Source of the DNA: Bacillus sp. B1-b2
GTDB lineage: Bacteria > Bacillota > Bacilli > Bacillales > Cytobacillaceae
Length of the DNA: 64,000 nucleotides
Assembly: GCF_009183415.1 (NCBI RefSeq)
Contig: NZ_WEHU01000007.1
Span: 62,001-126,000 of the forward strand
Reading direction: 5' to 3'
A model generated the notes under the pieces. The model ran no database searches. It saw only the letters and a list, made by a program, of their open reading frames with translations, and was not told the origin of the DNA. Below are positions 53,402-61,755 of this stretch, piece by piece. Every line of letters begins with the position of its first letter. The first letter of the stretch is position 1. Position numbers and translations under genes: made by a program.

Positions 53402-54763
53402 TCATTGGAAAAGTTTTTTGATAATTGTTTTGAGAGGCAATTTTTTTGGATTTGATATGGAATCCAATTGAAATCCCGCCTTAATAAGATGTTCATAATT
53501 CTCTTTTACTTTTTCCCTTACTTCATCAAATGAGATAAGAGGCTTCTTTTTATATTGTAATCGAATATATTCTTCTGTTAGATCCGGAAGGGTGCCTATT
53601 ATCGGGAGTTCAAGGCCATTCACTAAAGAGTTAATCTTACTAAATGGAAAACTACGATTATAGATTAATTTCATTGATATTCCATGTCTTTCTCTTAATT
53701 GGTGAATATATTTTTTCCACATTAAAATATCTACAATTGAATTGTCTACCATTACCCAAAGTTCATCTATATTTTGAAGTACTTTTTCTGTTTCTTCGGT
53801 CATCTTTCCACTTGGCAAATCTGTTAAAATTACATCATGATATCGAAAAAATTGAAAATACACCTCTAAAAAGTCCTCAGTCCAGTTATAAACATAATCT
53901 TTTTCTCCAATAGGCAGCCACAGAACTCCCATATATTGCCAATTCGTTTTGTGATAATCTAATTCCATAAGTTCATATTCTTCTAAATGAAACACTTCTA
54001 TAAAAGAACGAAAATTAACCGGCATTGGTTCATATCTAGACAAAACACTAGATAATTTTGGAGGTTGCATTGCCTCTATAACAGCTGTTTGTATTTTTTG
54101 TTCTTGAAGGTATATTGCAAAGTTTAGAATAAAACTCGATACTCCTATACGATGAAGTGGAGACCATACAGCAATCGTTTTGTTTTGTGGGTATTGTTTC
54201 CCTTTGTATACATATTGCTTTCTCATAGCTTCAATTTTATTTGTACTGAAATGACTAATACTAATAGGATATTCCGTCGATGGGAAATCATCTTTAATAT
54301 TCACCGGTGGTGCATTATTACAATCAAAAGTTTCAATGGAGTCAGTTATTTTATTTTCTTGTGCCTCACCTGTAATTGAAGTATGTAAAGGTCCCTGGTC
54401 AACTTGAATCTCCATATTGAGTGTATTCTCAGAAGTACTAATATCTTTATCTTGATTATTTTTTACTTTCTTTGGCCAGATGAATAGAGCCTTTCTGAGC
54501 GAATCCTCATTCTCAAAGAAATACATGTTTCTCCTATTTGCTTTATTGTCATTTGAATTACCCAAAATGTAAATATCATGGACTTTAAGAGACGTAAGGA
54601 ACTGATTGTTTATTTCATCTGAAGTAATAATTAACAAATTAAAGATGTAATTTTCTTCTTCATGGTTAATGAAGTTAGAATCATAGAATACAATTTCTAC
54701 ATCATTTGATTGTATTGCCCCGATGATCTGTTCATCACTTATAGAGGTTAGAACCTTTTTCAT
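53402..54763 (-). CDS. ParA/MinD-like ATPase with altered P-loop
   Basis: 453 residues: N-terminal receiver-like domain (about 1-110), polar linker, then a MinD/CpaE-like domain (about 200-430). The P-loop region reads AVWSPLHRIGVSSFILNFA instead of KGGxGKT, losing the signature lysines; VILTDLPSG matches switch II. It probably serves partition or localisation, with weak or no ATP hydrolysis. No ParB gene is apparent. It overlaps the upstream HTH gene by 29 nt. Confidence 0.75.
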   Translation of the reverse strand: MKKVLTSISDEQIIGAIQSNDVEIVFYDSNFINHEEENYIFNLLIITSDEINNQFLTSLKVHDIYILGNSNDNKANRRNMYFFENEDSLRKALFIWPKKVKNNQDKDISTSENTLNMEIQVDQGPLHTSITGEAQENKITDSIETFDCNNAPPVNIKDDFPSTEYPISISHFSTNKIEAMRKQYVYKGKQYPQNKTIAVWSPLHRIGVSSFILNFAIYLQEQKIQTAVIEAMQPPKLSSVLSRYEPMPVNFRSFIEVFHLEEYELMELDYHKTNWQYMGVLWLPIGEKDYVYNWTEDFLEVYFQFFRYHDVILTDLPSGKMTEETEKVLQNIDELWVMVDNSIVDILMWKKYIHQLRERHGISMKLIYNRSFPFSKINSLVNGLELPIIGTLPDLTEEYIRLQYKKKPLISFDEVREKVKENYEHLIKAGFQLDSISNPKKLPLKTIIKKLFQ

Positions 54764-54974
54764 AGATTAAATGCTCCTGTTTTAAGTATTCATCAATTTT
54801 TTTTCGGAATTTAAATGGAAAAGGAATTGTTCTACTTTCCACTTTTCTTAAATAGCTGCTACTGATGCCTATCTCTTTCGCGAATTGAAATTGATTTAAC
54901 TTCAATCGTTTCCTCAAAATAATAAGTCTTTCAACATCATCTTCAATACAAATTTGGTTTAAATTTCTCATCAT
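54735..54974 (-). CDS. Xre-family HTH regulator
   Basis: 79 residues from ATG 54974 (a second ATG follows at once; AAGGGG upstream). Helix-turn-helix LKLNQFQFAKEIGISSSYLRKVESRT. The same frame is open upstream through the leader hairpin as MKAITASILLSKG, so a longer leader-fused product or leader peptide is possible. It precedes and overlaps the ParA-like gene and likely controls this backbone operon. Confidence 0.78.
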   Translation of the reverse strand: MMRNLNQICIEDDVERLIILRKRLKLNQFQFAKEIGISSSYLRKVESRTIPFPFKFRKKIDEYLKQEHLIYEKGSNLYK

Positions 54975-55004
54975 TTTTCCCCTTCTTTCCAAAAAAATAA
55001 AAAA

Positions 55005-55044
55005 AACCGCTAATACCCCCTTAGATAAGAGGATACTAGCGGTT
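55005..55044 (-). promoter_or_regulatory. leader terminator/attenuator of the HTH-ParA operon
   Basis: AACCGCTAGTATCC pairs with GGGTATTAGCGGTT on the minus strand, followed by a long T-rich run, 30 nt before the HTH start codon. Confidence 0.6.
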
Positions 55045-55123
55045 ATCGCTTTCATGTTTACTATTAATCTAAATAGAGTATATCATAGACTTTAAAAAAT
55101 ATATAGAATGAATTATTTAATAG

Positions 55124-55152
55124 TTGTTACAGTTGGAGACAAAATGTATAAT
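55124..55152 (+). promoter_or_regulatory. promoter of the Rad52-DnaN-Ub-like operon
   Basis: TTGTTA at 55124, exactly 17 bp, TATAAT at 55147. The transcript would run through the hairpin at 55227 before reaching the first gene at 55351. Confidence 0.65.
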
Positions 55153-55226
55153 TTAATTATAACTTTTTTATATTTTTTAATTTTTTGGCGATCCTTTTGG
55201 ATTTGCGGTTTCTAAAATAAACATAC

Positions 55227-55296
55227 AGCCTTTGGGTTGATAGATTTTAAGAATAGCATTTTGCTATTCTTTCCCTATCTCTCCAAAGGCTTTTTT
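55227..55296 (+). promoter_or_regulatory. leader terminator/attenuator, nested hairpins
   Basis: Outer stem AGCCTTTGG/CCAAAGGCT encloses an inner stem AAGAATAGCA/TGCTATTCTT; TTTTTT follows. It lies 55 nt before the Rad52-like gene, downstream of its promoter. Confidence 0.62.
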
Positions 55297-55350
55297 ATGT
55301 TTATCGATGTAAAAGAGTTATAAATTATTCTAAGAAAGGGAGAGAAAAAA

Positions 55351-56334
55351 ATGACGACGCAATCTACAGAAGAAATTCTTAACAAATTAAGACAACCATT
55401 CTCACAAAATGATATAGAATGGAAAGTTCAAACAAGTAACAAAGGTAACAACGGAGCTTATGCTTTTGTAGTAGCTTACGTGAATAACAGAGCTATTCAA
55501 AATAGACTAGATGAAGTATTTGGTATTGGCGGCTGGAAAAACTCATACGTAGAATTCTCCGGTGGTATAATTTGTGAACTTAGTTGTTATATTAATGGCC
55601 AATGGATTACCAAATCGGATGGTTCTGAACCTTCTAATTTTGAAGCCTTTAAGGGTGGTTTATCGAATGCGATGAAGCGAGCTGCTGTACAGTTTGGTAT
55701 TGGGCGTTATTTATACAAATTAGAGCCTATATATGTTAAAATCTCTGAAACTAAAAGTAATAATTCTATCTACTTGAATGATAAAAAAAATAAAGTAGTG
55801 GGATATTATGATCCACCGCGTTTACCTGATTGGGCTTTACCACCTAATGAGCAAAAACAAGGAAAAAACAAAGAAACAACTAGTACTACCGATAATAACA
55901 ATAAAAAAAGAGAAATTGATAAGAAGACTGGAAATAACAATTTCAATAGGAATTCTTATTTTATTTCCATCACAGAATTTATAAATAAAATCAATCTTAA
56001 ACCAAGAGCAGCAATGGAGTTATTTCATCATATAAATTCTGATACTAAATCTGATTGTGTTGAAATAAAAGATATTAAGGAAAAGGCTACTGACAAAGAG
56101 TTAATTAAATACTATGATACTTTAAAACCCGTAAGTGACTTAGTTAAAATGAGTATTCATTATAAAATACCTGTTGAAAATGTATTAAATTATGTGAGAA
56201 TTTTAAAACCACAAGAGAAAATCGATAGCCTTCATTCTTGTTTAATACGTTTGAACAGAGAAGATATTAAAGAAATCAATGGATTTATTGAAGGTGATAT
56301 AAAAAATAATATGTTTGAACATCAAACAGCGTAA
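55351..56334 (+). CDS. Rad52/22-family ssDNA-annealing protein
   Basis: 327 residues. The N-terminal half follows the Rad52/Rad22 pattern: VNNRAIQNRLDEVFGIGGWK, then EAFKGGLSNAMKRAAVQFGIGRYLY. A polar, asparagine-rich linker (about 165-205) leads to a helical tail. Such proteins anneal complementary single strands in phage and plasmid recombination. It leads the operon with a strong AAAGGGAG site and is followed by a DNA clamp, suggesting plasmid replication-coupled repair. Confidence 0.86.
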   Translation: MTTQSTEEILNKLRQPFSQNDIEWKVQTSNKGNNGAYAFVVAYVNNRAIQNRLDEVFGIGGWKNSYVEFSGGIICELSCYINGQWITKSDGSEPSNFEAFKGGLSNAMKRAAVQFGIGRYLYKLEPIYVKISETKSNNSIYLNDKKNKVVGYYDPPRLPDWALPPNEQKQGKNKETTSTTDNNNKKREIDKKTGNNNFNRNSYFISITEFINKINLKPRAAMELFHHINSDTKSDCVEIKDIKEKATDKELIKYYDTLKPVSDLVKMSIHYKIPVENVLNYVRILKPQEKIDSLHSCLIRLNREDIKEINGFIEGDIKNNMFEHQTA

Positions 56335-56390
56335 ACAAACACAAAAATACTTTTGTGTTATTTTTTTAACCTTTTTTAGGAGGAAATTAC

Positions 56391-57530
56391 ATGGAATTTA
56401 TTATTAATAAAGAGAGTTTATTAGAGGTCCTTTCAAAAGTAGAGAAATTAGTAAAAACTAAAACATCAAATCCAATACTACAAGGTTTTTATTTAGAAGT
56501 TAAGTCAGATAAGATAATCGTTATTGGATCTGATTTAAACACTACTATCCGTTATGAATTACCAGTTTTATTCGAAGATGAGTCAATACTTATTAATAAA
56601 GAAGGTAAGGTAGTTGTTCCCTATCAGTTATATGAAATTGCTAAGAAAGTTAAAACCGAATTAAGCATTTCGTTAGATGATACGCAATTAGTAATAAAAC
56701 ATGGGAAGAAAAAAAAGAGTGAATTTAAACTATCAGTTTTTAAGGCAGAAGAGTATCCTAAATTACCTAGATTTGATGGTATAGAGCCAACTCTGTCTAT
56801 TAAAGGAACCGAATTTAATTCATTTATCAAAAAAACAGGGTATGCAGCTTCAAGTTCTGATGCTAGACCAGTTCTACAAGGAATTTGTTTTGAAATTACA
56901 GAAGATAAGCTACGACTTGTCTGTACGGATTCTCACCGTTTAGGCGTTATTGACGTCACAGAATCTCATAAGGAGTCCAGGAAGATTATTATCCCAGCAA
57001 AATCAATATTGGAAAGTTTGAAATCCTTTGATTTAAGTGAGAAAGTTACTGTGTTTTGTGAAAATGATCGAATGCTTATTTTACAAAATAATAATCTCAC
57101 TTTTTATTGCCGTCTATTAGAAGGAACTTATCCAGATGTAAGCCGCTTAATTCCAAAAGAGCATCTTGCTGAAATGAAAATAAGCAGAAAAGAATTTTTG
57201 GAAGGCTTTGAAATGATTAATGGTTTGACTAATGCAGCAGATAATGAGACTAAAGGAATCGTTAAACTCCATGTAAATGGAGTTGCGACTTTATCAACAT
57301 ATCAAGCGCAAACTGGAAGCGGAAAAATTGAAATCGATTATGAAAGTTTAGAAGGTGAAGATAATTTTGATATTGCCTTTAATAATAATTATATGATCGA
57401 TACATTAAAAGCAATGGAATCAGAGTATGTGTCCTTTAAATACCAAGGTTCTATGCGTCCATTTTTATTAACACCATGTGATTCTTCTCATGAGGAAATA
57501 CAATTGATTCTTCCGGTGAGAAATAAATAA
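56391..57530 (+). CDS. dnaN: DNA polymerase III beta clamp paralogue
   Basis: 379 residues, the normal length of DnaN, with three clamp domains; SNPILQGFYLEVKSDKIIVIGSDLNTTIR opens the protein and RPVLQGICFEITEDKLRLVCTDSHRL marks the second domain. The last residues (LILPVRNK) replace the usual LP(V/M)R end. It is a plasmid-encoded sliding clamp beside recombination genes and may favour plasmid replication or recruit the downstream factors. Confidence 0.92.
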   Translation: MEFIINKESLLEVLSKVEKLVKTKTSNPILQGFYLEVKSDKIIVIGSDLNTTIRYELPVLFEDESILINKEGKVVVPYQLYEIAKKVKTELSISLDDTQLVIKHGKKKKSEFKLSVFKAEEYPKLPRFDGIEPTLSIKGTEFNSFIKKTGYAASSSDARPVLQGICFEITEDKLRLVCTDSHRLGVIDVTESHKESRKIIIPAKSILESLKSFDLSEKVTVFCENDRMLILQNNNLTFYCRLLEGTYPDVSRLIPKEHLAEMKISRKEFLEGFEMINGLTNAADNETKGIVKLHVNGVATLSTYQAQTGSGKIEIDYESLEGEDNFDIAFNNNYMIDTLKAMESEYVSFKYQGSMRPFLLTPCDSSHEEIQLILPVRNK

Positions 57531-57581
57531 CAAAATGTAAGAAGAAAGGCTCTCCTTTCTTCTTTTTCTATTGGAGGATTT

Positions 57582-57926
57582 ATGAAAATAAATATGAGGA
57601 AACTCTCACAGGAAATTAAAAATAAAAATATTATTGTTAAACCAAATTCATCGGAAGCAGGAATGGCCTACTTTATGGATATAGTTATTAACCATTCTGC
57701 AACAGAAAGTATTAATTTCAATTCATTTACCTATGATGAAGCAATTCTTGCCTTCAATGAATTCTATTATTTACCATCGGATGAATATACGGATGATTTT
57801 TCTGAAGAAGACTATGACAATATAAAAAATAATATGTGGTCCTCTTATATGCAAACCCAAGAATTTTTTGTCCGTTGGAGTCAAGAAACCAAAAAAATAT
57901 ATTGTTATGAGGATGATTTTATTTAG
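57582..57926 (+). CDS. hypothetical acidic protein
   Basis: 114 residues, strongly acidic in the second half (YLPSDEYTDDFSEEDYDN). Ribosome site GGAGG is close upstream. No family recognised. It occupies the place between the clamp and the Ub-like cassette genes where PRTRC systems have variable small proteins. Confidence 0.65.
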   Translation: MKINMRKLSQEIKNKNIIVKPNSSEAGMAYFMDIVINHSATESINFNSFTYDEAILAFNEFYYLPSDEYTDDFSEEDYDNIKNNMWSSYMQTQEFFVRWSQETKKIYCYEDDFI

Positions 57927-57940
57927 GAGAGGTGAAGAAA

Positions 57941-58492
57941 ATGACATCAATTTTGATGGATGCAGAGTCTAAAGCAAGTTATGACTATTCAATTTCTAAC
58001 TTATTAATGTTAAAGATTCTCCATGACGCTAAAGTGGATGTAAGTGGATACGGTAACTATCGAGTAGAAGTAGGTTTTATGTCTAATCCTGGATACGATT
58101 TTTTAATGCGAGGTATGAATGATTTAGGTTTTGATACAAAACACGCAACAGTTTATACGGATGATCCAGAAGAAATCTCACTTGCTAAACAAATCGAGAG
58201 TGTATTCAACCCAAATGCAGAATGGTATATAGTGTTGAATAGCTTTAAAGTGGAAAAAATACTACTTTCTAGTCAAAAAGATGAGTATATAGCCTTTATT
58301 AAGTCAACTTTGAATCACATTGATTTAGAATGTGAAGCATTTGTAGAGGAGTCTTTGGGTATTATTATTGGATTCATTTTTGATGGATTTTATCATGAAT
58401 TATTATCAGCTTTAATAGAGGTGGCTGATGAGACTAATAATATTTACGAAAAACTGGAGGAACAGCAAAATGGACATTATCTTTCGGCTTAG
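57941..58492 (+). CDS. hypothetical protein of the cassette
   Basis: 183 residues from ATG 57941 (GGAGAGG upstream). Mixed alpha-beta, with GYGNYRVEVGFMSNPGYDF and EEISLAKQIESVFNPNAEW. Not recognised; it may correspond to one of the poorly conserved PRTRC proteins (E or F). Its end overlaps the start of the next gene by 23 nt, implying coupled translation. Confidence 0.65.
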   Translation: MTSILMDAESKASYDYSISNLLMLKILHDAKVDVSGYGNYRVEVGFMSNPGYDFLMRGMNDLGFDTKHATVYTDDPEEISLAKQIESVFNPNAEWYIVLNSFKVEKILLSSQKDEYIAFIKSTLNHIDLECEAFVEESLGIIIGFIFDGFYHELLSALIEVADETNNIYEKLEEQQNGHYLSA

Positions 58493-59183
58493 TGATGAAC
58501 CACAGCACTTAAATGCACAAGTCGAAGTGTTACAAATCACTTCTGATTTCAATAATACTTTAGAGTCATTGGATCAAATGATTAAGTTAAATGGAAGAAT
58601 GGTAGAGGGATTATATAACATTACCCTCCCTAATCTTTTTAGTATTCTTCAAGAAAGTATAGAGGATTACATAATTGATTCTCAAACTCCAATTCTTCCA
58701 AAAAATTGCGTGAAACATGTTTGGATTAATGAATTAGTAAAGCATCAACTAGTATATATAGAGGTACCAAAACAACAACTTGATATGCGGTATGGAAAAA
58801 CACTATTTAAACAGGTTGGACTACCAAGACTAATCTTCTTATATGAAGTAATGGAGAAAAAAGTAAAATTGAAAAACATTGTTGCTGTTAAAGGCTCCAA
58901 ATTTTTGACAAAAGATAAGGAAGTATTTCTTTTCCCCTTTTCACATGTATCTTTAGATGGTCATGTTTGCATGGGAGGAAATACTTTTCCTGAAATAGAT
59001 GACATCTATCAATTAAACAGTTTGCATTTATTGTTTTTGCAGGCACCTTTTGGAGAAGATTATGGAGCAAAAACAACTACTAATTTAAGTGTGGCAGCAT
59101 TATTTAAAAAATATGAAAATAAACAATTTGATGATGAAATCTTATTACCACATTCGAAAATTCAAATTTTAGAGAATCTATAA
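58470..59183 (+). CDS. PRTRC protein B-like, E2-like candidate
   Basis: 237 residues from ATG 58470 (CTGGAGG upstream). The C-terminal half carries FPFSHVSLDGHVCMGGNTFP with Cys167 in the GxVCxG context that defines PRTRC protein B. Comparative work on prokaryotic ubiquitin-like systems has treated such proteins as E2-like, with this cysteine as the thioester site. It is followed 28 nt later by the Ub-like/JAB gene and then the E1-like gene. The B-family call is good; the E2-like chemistry is an inference. Confidence 0.72.
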   Translation: MDIIFRLSDEPQHLNAQVEVLQITSDFNNTLESLDQMIKLNGRMVEGLYNITLPNLFSILQESIEDYIIDSQTPILPKNCVKHVWINELVKHQLVYIEVPKQQLDMRYGKTLFKQVGLPRLIFLYEVMEKKVKLKNIVAVKGSKFLTKDKEVFLFPFSHVSLDGHVCMGGNTFPEIDDIYQLNSLHLLFLQAPFGEDYGAKTTTNLSVAALFKKYENKQFDDEILLPHSKIQILENL

Positions 59184-59210
59184 TAAAAATACAATATGGA
59201 GGAATTGAAA

Positions 59211-60164
59211 ATGACAATAAAACAGGATGATATCTTTTCACTATTTGATATTGAAGTGGAGACTAAAAAAGTTGACCTTAATAAAATGAATGATATAAAG
59301 GAAAATAAACCAAAGCTAAAGACTGATACTAATTCTAGTTCTACAAAGAGTTCAACAAATAAGAAAGATAACTTTAAATTAACAAGTAAAACCATTATTC
59401 GGTTTGGGATGAATGAATATCCAGTTACTAATTATTTCTCCAAGGACGAAATTGAAAGAGGACTTCCATCTAAAAAAACGTCTGAGGATGGAGAAATTGA
59501 ATATAAACCTATTAGTGAGGAACAACTTAGAAAGAAATTAGAAAAAGACTTTCCAATCTTAGTACCTAAATATACCACCTTGGTATATGTAGAAAAACAA
59601 GATGTGGTTATTCCTATTATGCAAGCAAAGAAAAATGGCAGCATGGATAATAAAGAGTTCTCTTTCGAGGACTCTTCTTTAAAACATCAAAAAAAGAAGA
59701 TTCCATTTCAAATCTTATTAGATTTTATCCATATTGCAAAGTACTTTTCAGATAATCACGGTACTGAAGTATTTGCTAATATTTACTTTGATCATGACAC
59801 TGAGGAATTTTTTATGGATATTCCTTCCCAAAGAGTTAGCAGATATTTAGTCACTATTACAGAAGAGGCACAAGAGACCGCTCTTAAACTCATAGAGAGA
59901 AGGTATTCAAAGGTAATGGAAATACATTCACATCATATTTTAAGTCCTACTCCGTCCAAAATAGACGATGACAACCAGCGTGCTCCTATTTTATATGCCA
60001 TTATTGGTAATATTAATGGATTATTCCCTGATGTGCTAGTTCGTACATTCAATAAAGAATTAAATGAACATATTATTATAGATAGTAGCAAAGTATTTGA
60101 ATTTACATTGACAACTAAACAAAAGGTAAATGGCTATGATCTAACTGTAGTGGAGGTTGAATAG
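59211..60164 (+). CDS. ubiquitin-like (PRTRC-C-like) and JAB/JAMM peptidase fusion
   Basis: 317 residues from ATG 59211 (GGAGG upstream). After a polar lead, residues about 57-143 (TIIRFGMNEYPVTN, later ISEEQLRKKLEKDFPILVPK and ending KKNG) follow the pattern of PRTRC protein C, a beta-grasp ubiquitin-like protein. The C-terminal half is a JAMM metallopeptidase: Glu186, then HSH at 239-241, seven residues, and S-K-I-D with Asp252, an exact H-x-H-x7-S-x2-D fit. It would remove or mature ubiquitin-like tags. PRTRC C and A are separate proteins in the classical system, so the fusion is unusual. Confidence 0.78.
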   Translation: MTIKQDDIFSLFDIEVETKKVDLNKMNDIKENKPKLKTDTNSSSTKSSTNKKDNFKLTSKTIIRFGMNEYPVTNYFSKDEIERGLPSKKTSEDGEIEYKPISEEQLRKKLEKDFPILVPKYTTLVYVEKQDVVIPIMQAKKNGSMDNKEFSFEDSSLKHQKKKIPFQILLDFIHIAKYFSDNHGTEVFANIYFDHDTEEFFMDIPSQRVSRYLVTITEEAQETALKLIERRYSKVMEIHSHHILSPTPSKIDDDNQRAPILYAIIGNINGLFPDVLVRTFNKELNEHIIIDSSKVFEFTLTTKQKVNGYDLTVVEVE

Positions 60165-61013
60165 ATGCAACCTATTTCTATAGATTTAAGCCGCTCTTAT
60201 CAAAGGGAAGTATATTATCAGATTCTAGTTATAGGCGCAGGAGGTACTGGAGGAATTGTTATTCAGCAATTGTGCCAAATGTTAAGTATGTTTGAGATAT
60301 CGGCAAAGTTAATAATTGCTGAACCAGATATTTATGAAGAAAAAAATAGAAATAACCAACTATGCTTAGCAAAAGATGTAGGTAAAAATAAAGCAGATGT
60401 CTTAGCTAAAAGGTATCGTGCTGCTTATCAACTAGACATAGCCACTTACACTGGAGGTTATGTAGAAGACACTAAAACAATAGACACATTGTTCCAACTC
60501 AATTATGAAAGAATTCCATATAACTATAGAATAGTCCCTATTCTTATTTCTTGTGTTGATAATAACTATTCAAGAAAGATATTCCATGAGTATTTTAACA
60601 CCGCTCAGACCCTACTATATTTTGATGTGGGCAATGAAAATGTTATCTTACCAAAGGATCACAGAAATAGACCAATTGAGTCCTGGACGAAAGAGGAATT
60701 GGAAGAATATAAAGATTCAGGTTTCACTGGACAAATGGTTTGTGGTTTTAAGTCTGATTGGAAAATACTCTCAGAACCAATAGGTACGTTATATCCAGAT
60801 ATTTTAGAGGACAATGATGAAATAGCTCCTTCTCAATTAAGTTGTCAGGAACTAGCTGCATCCAATCCTCAGAGATTAATAACTAATCGTTATAGTGCTA
60901 TATCTGTAATTACTGTACTGAATGAAATATTTGAAACTAAAAGTCTATCAACTCACAGGATTCTATATCATGCAAAAAGAGGTTATATGAAGAGTGAACC
61001 AATTTTAGGGTAA
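60165..61013 (+). CDS. ThiF/E1-like adenylating enzyme (PRTRC ThiF type)
   Basis: 282 residues, starting directly after the stop of the JAB gene. ATP-binding GAGGTGG (24-30), E1 motif KNRNNQLCLAKDVGKNKADV with Arg62 and Lys74 and CVDNNYSRK with Asp132: the full adenylation set. Candidate thioester cysteines are Cys193 (GQMVCGF) and Cys227. No zinc CxxC pairs. It should adenylate the C-terminus of a ubiquitin-like partner and pass it to the E2-like protein. Confidence 0.85.
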   Translation: MQPISIDLSRSYQREVYYQILVIGAGGTGGIVIQQLCQMLSMFEISAKLIIAEPDIYEEKNRNNQLCLAKDVGKNKADVLAKRYRAAYQLDIATYTGGYVEDTKTIDTLFQLNYERIPYNYRIVPILISCVDNNYSRKIFHEYFNTAQTLLYFDVGNENVILPKDHRNRPIESWTKEELEEYKDSGFTGQMVCGFKSDWKILSEPIGTLYPDILEDNDEIAPSQLSCQELAASNPQRLITNRYSAISVITVLNEIFETKSLSTHRILYHAKRGYMKSEPILG

Positions 61014-61018
61014 TAAAA

Positions 61019-61053
61019 AAGTAGCACAGACTAAGAACTTGTTTGTGCTACTT
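61019..61053. terminator. operon-end hairpin
   Basis: AAGTAGCACA pairs with TGTGCTACTT, just after the ThiF-like stop. T-run is better on the minus strand. No other gene lies between it and 61230. Confidence 0.6.
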
Positions 61054-61229
61054 AATAATCTATGTATGATTAACTTTTTTTACTTCACCTCTATTCAGTT
61101 TTCCCCCCTCATTCAACAATCTATATAGCTCCTATGGAACAACAAATAAATTTTCTGAAAACACTTCCATTATTATCCTTTTATGATATATAATGAAATT
61201 GAAACTAATATAATAGGAGGTTGTTTTCT

Positions 61230-61754
61230 TTGAAATTTAAAAGTTTTCTAGCATTATTAGTAGTTTTTGTTCTATCATTTGCATTGGTACCAAATATATC
61301 TGCAAATGAATCAGTTTATGTAAATGAGGATGGTCAAGTTCTCCAATATTTAGATGAAGTAGCAAATGAAGAAATACCTGTAGATGAAAAAAATCCAGAA
61401 AAAGAAATTCAGCTGTTTAGCTCTATTGTTGGTGGTGGAGTAGCAAAAGCATGGCCAATAAAAGGTGGAGCAGAAACAACTGTAGAATTAATTTCCCCTG
61501 TGCATAGTATTCAAAGAGGAAGTCTAACCTATACTTTTGAAAAACAAAATGAAAAGGGTACATGGCTATTTTATGGTAGAGCAACAAGGTCTTCCTCAGG
61601 TTCTAATTCTCGAATATTTTCACAGGGAATAAATTGGGTCCTTAAGCCAGGAACTTATAGAATAAAAGTAGGAGGTACTTTAACGGCACTTACAGCTCCA
61701 GACAGTACTTTAATAGTTCAACAAATTTTCTCCAATAAAGTGACAGTAAAATAA
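61230..61754 (+). CDS. secreted protein of unknown function
   Basis: 174 residues from TTG 61230, 9 nt after AGGAGG. Signal peptide MKFKSFLALLVVFVLSFALV with cleavage likely after SANE or ISA. The mature part is acidic, then beta-rich with a Ser-Gly-rich ATRSSSGSNSRIF. Possibly surface-exposed or a secreted effector; no family recognised. It is 1 nt ahead of the next gene, so they form a pair. Confidence 0.65.
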   Translation: MKFKSFLALLVVFVLSFALVPNISANESVYVNEDGQVLQYLDEVANEEIPVDEKNPEKEIQLFSSIVGGGVAKAWPIKGGAETTVELISPVHSIQRGSLTYTFEKQNEKGTWLFYGRATRSSSGSNSRIFSQGINWVLKPGTYRIKVGGTLTALTAPDSTLIVQQIFSNKVTVK

Positions 61755-61755
61755 A

